From contig JAJFZO010000575.1 in NCBI GenBank assembly GCA_021397835.1, positions 1,307,001 through 1,371,000 of the forward strand: a stretch of DNA of 64,000 nucleotides, in the 5' to 3' direction. The DNA comes from Moringa oleifera (taxonomy: Eukaryota > Streptophyta > Magnoliopsida > Brassicales > Moringaceae). The notes under the pieces were generated by a model. That model worked only from the letters and a program-made list of their open reading frames with translations, was not told the DNA's origin and did no database searches. How positions within the stretch are numbered: position 1 is the first letter of the stretch; each line of letters begins with the position of its first letter. Position numbers and translations under genes: made by a program. Below, one piece after another: positions 54,131 to 64,000 of this stretch.

Positions 54131-56626
54131 GATAAAGTGTTTCAGAAATCAATGTTTTGTTCAACTTGCTAGCCTTTCTATAACCAGTGATTCCCATTTC
54201 TTGGACTAGCCATGAGTTTCCAGTTCAGAAACTAGCCCAGATAAACAGCAAATTTTCCAGAAAAATTCTATTGTCCCCAGGATTCCCAGATGCTCAGAAG
54301 CTAACACGATCATTAGGAGAGTCAGAACAACCGAAAAGAGAGGAACCCAAAGAACCCTATACAACAGTGAACCAGATAACCTAGAAATTTTAGGGAAGTG
54401 CTGACCACTGAAGGCCAAAGTGCAAAACTCGCGAGCCTTATCAGTGCAACGAATTTAAAAGCAAAAGTTAAACAAGCTGAAAGTTACTAAATAAGCACTG
54501 CCCAAAAGTCCCAAACACCGATAACAACAACAAGAAACCTAAGATAAGCAAAGGAACAAGAAAAAAGGGAAGTACATAAACTTCTTTCAAAGAATCAGTG
54601 GAAATGAAAGTAATGATACAGACAAAGAAGACCGACCAGAAGAAGAGTGTTTCGGCATCTGGGTTTTCTCTTGTTCCTGGTTTTAACTGATTTGAGGTGA
54701 TACTGGCCAAGAAGAATCACTTGCCCTGTTTGGATCAGAACTCCAAGAACCGGAAAGATTAGCCTCTGACCACAGAGACGGGAGAATCCACGGGTTTGTC
54801 TATGACTCAAAACGCGGCAGACACAAACGACGGCGTTTTCCAGATTTTAAATAGTCGGCGTCGTTTTGGTGGGAATAAACATATTGTATATCTCCCACGT
54901 CCTAACATTTTAATTTTTAAAGTATTTTTAGAATGTTGACTTTTTCTTTCTGGCCAAAGCTACAAAAAAAAAAAGAAAGAAAAAGCAAAGAAGTCAATTT
55001 AATTAATTTCCAATGTAATAAAATAAAAAGTCACCTTTTTATTTTCTTTTTTCATTACAACTAAGCTGTGGCTAATTATTACATGCTTTCATTCTAAACA
55101 AGCAAGTTAAAGTAAGAATTACTTAAAATAAAAAACAAGTCATTAGTGGGTACACTTTGAATCTTTGATGTCTACGTCAACACATAATATTTTATTTTAA
55201 ATTTTTTAAAATAAATATAAAAATTTAAATTATATTTATTTTAACATTTAATATAAATTGAATAGTTATAAAAAATTAAAAATATTTTTTAAATAAATTA
55301 TATATATTATTTTAAGTTAATCTCTTAAATTAAAAATATATGTATTAAATTTTAAATAATATAAATTAAAAAATATATATATTTTTGATATTTAATTTTT
55401 TTATAATAACAATTTGGATTTTTTTATGTTCTTAAAAATTTTTATAAAATTTTTAATTTAAATATATTTAATTTTTAAAATTTTTAATATAATTAAATTG
55501 GCTCAAATTAAAATATAAAAATACCATAAGTGACCTGATTATACATTAAAATGTAGAATAAAAATAAAAATAGTGTAATTTTTTTATATTTATTCAAATT
55601 AAACAATAAATATTTTGTGTAATAAGTTTGAATTCAAATTACTTGAATAATGTTTTTAAGAGGATTTGAATTGTTTAAAAGAATATATTATTATTTTAAA
55701 TACATATAATGGAAACATTGATCAGCATGATTTGGATTTGGTCAAATATGAAAAACAAAAAAAAAATAGTTTTTAAGATATTGGAAGAATCTATTGGGAC
55801 GAATTTGTTTTTTATATTAGGAATCGATCAGTCAAAATAAAAAAAGAAAAAATTATATTGCATTCGGTCTGCTTCAGGCCAAAAACAAAAACCTGAATAA
55901 TTCCTTTTTATCAGAAAGAGATACGTTTCCAGAATGACGGTGGCAAACGGCCAATGGTTTGTCGTTTAGGAAGAGCGTATGTACCACAAGCGAAAAGAAG
56001 CGCGTGGACCAGACAGCTATTAGTGTTTTTGCTTGAAGCAGTATTGCTACATTAACACATCACTTCCCAGCAATAAAGACTGCCACTCTACCATGCTTCT
56101 TCCTTTCCGTCTTTCTCTCTTTCTCTCTCCATTTGCTTCAACAAACTATCTTACTCCAGGCCAAAGGAAAACCCTTGTTTCACTCGCTTGTTTCCTCTCT
56201 CTGGATCTTCCTTTTTTCCTTTTTTCTTTAACGCGGAGGACTACACTTTCACTCTCAGTATCTAAAGGCAGACTGTTTTATCTACCTACGCGCCATTGTT
56301 TTTGTAGATCTTCACCGCATTTCATGGATCTGTAATCCGACTCACCTACACTGTCTCCACTTTCTCTCTCCTAGGGTTCTGTTTTGTTTTCTGTTTTGCT
56401 ATCTGCACTCAGTGATTCATGCGTGACTGTTCACTATCTTCACGCTGTTAAAGAACCCATGCAGCAATCACTCCCGTTGCTGTTACAATGCGATGGAGAG
56501 GTTCTCGGCTGGCCACTGCTTCACCGGAACCCTAGGATCATCCGGTGGGCCTCTGGAGAGCCTCTTGAGCTCGAAGGTCTTGGTTTCTGAGGATGGTCTG
56601 CCGGGGAATTGCTGCGGCTAGGGAAG
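54131..56626. other. Divergent region WDR26-like/ALE2-like
   Basis: 54.13-54.83 kb probably holds the WDR26-like leader and promoter. 54.9-55.85 kb is extremely AT-rich and holds no gene. 55.9-56.6 kb is GC-richer and pyrimidine-rich and probably contains the ALE2-like promoter and a long leader with several upstream open frames (e.g. the ATG at 56033). Confidence 0.5.

Positions 56627-64000
<7,374 letters not shown>

Overview
The window is nuclear DNA of a core eudicot plant, with a gene set and intron structure like a rosid. The evidence is spliced plant genes (13 coding exons in some), AT-rich intergenic DNA, plant L1-type LINEs and a Ty3-type LTR element, and proteins that closely resemble Arabidopsis ones. 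I cannot name the species. No bacterial, viral or organellar genes, CRISPR arrays or convincing tRNA/rRNA genes were seen.

Layout, left to right: (1) minus strand, 0.46-10.05 kb, a DENN-domain Rab-GEF-like gene whose 3' end lies off the left edge; (2) plus strand, 14.34-26.40 kb, a RIN13-like gene (RPM1-interacting protein 13) whose 10.4-kb first intron holds an old, nearly full-length LINE that itself contains a deleted Ty3-type LTR element and a second, 5'-truncated LINE; (3) plus, 27.91-30.62 kb, TTC4/CNS1-type HSP90 co-chaperone with a U12-type AT-AC intron; (4) minus, 31.28-32.75 kb, intronless AMT1 ammonium transporter; (5) minus, 34.27-37.62 kb, class III alcohol dehydrogenase/S-nitrosoglutathione reductase, complete, 379 aa; (6) plus, 39.29-39.77 kb, small cupin; (7) minus, 42.17-49.70 kb, AMBRA1-like WD40 protein of about 803 aa, with a LINE in an intron; (8) minus, 50.90-54.13 kb, WDR26-like LisH/CTLH/WD40 protein, 523 aa; (9) plus, from 56.63 kb off the right edge, ALE2-like receptor kinase with three LINE fragments in its introns.

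The genes form no operon-like pathway; what links them is ancestry. From memory of Arabidopsis loci, DENN, RIN13 and ALE2 match three neighbours on chromosome 2 (At2g20320, At2g20310, At2g20300). WDR26-like, AMBRA1-like and GSNOR match a block on chromosome 5 (At5g43920-43940). TTC4 and a second AMBRA1-like gene are neighbours on chromosome 1 (At1g04130, At1g04140). The window therefore looks like a less fractionated version of a segment that was duplicated and split in Arabidopsis. Exon coordinates below were worked out by hand from splice signals and reading-frame continuity; UTR limits are not known.
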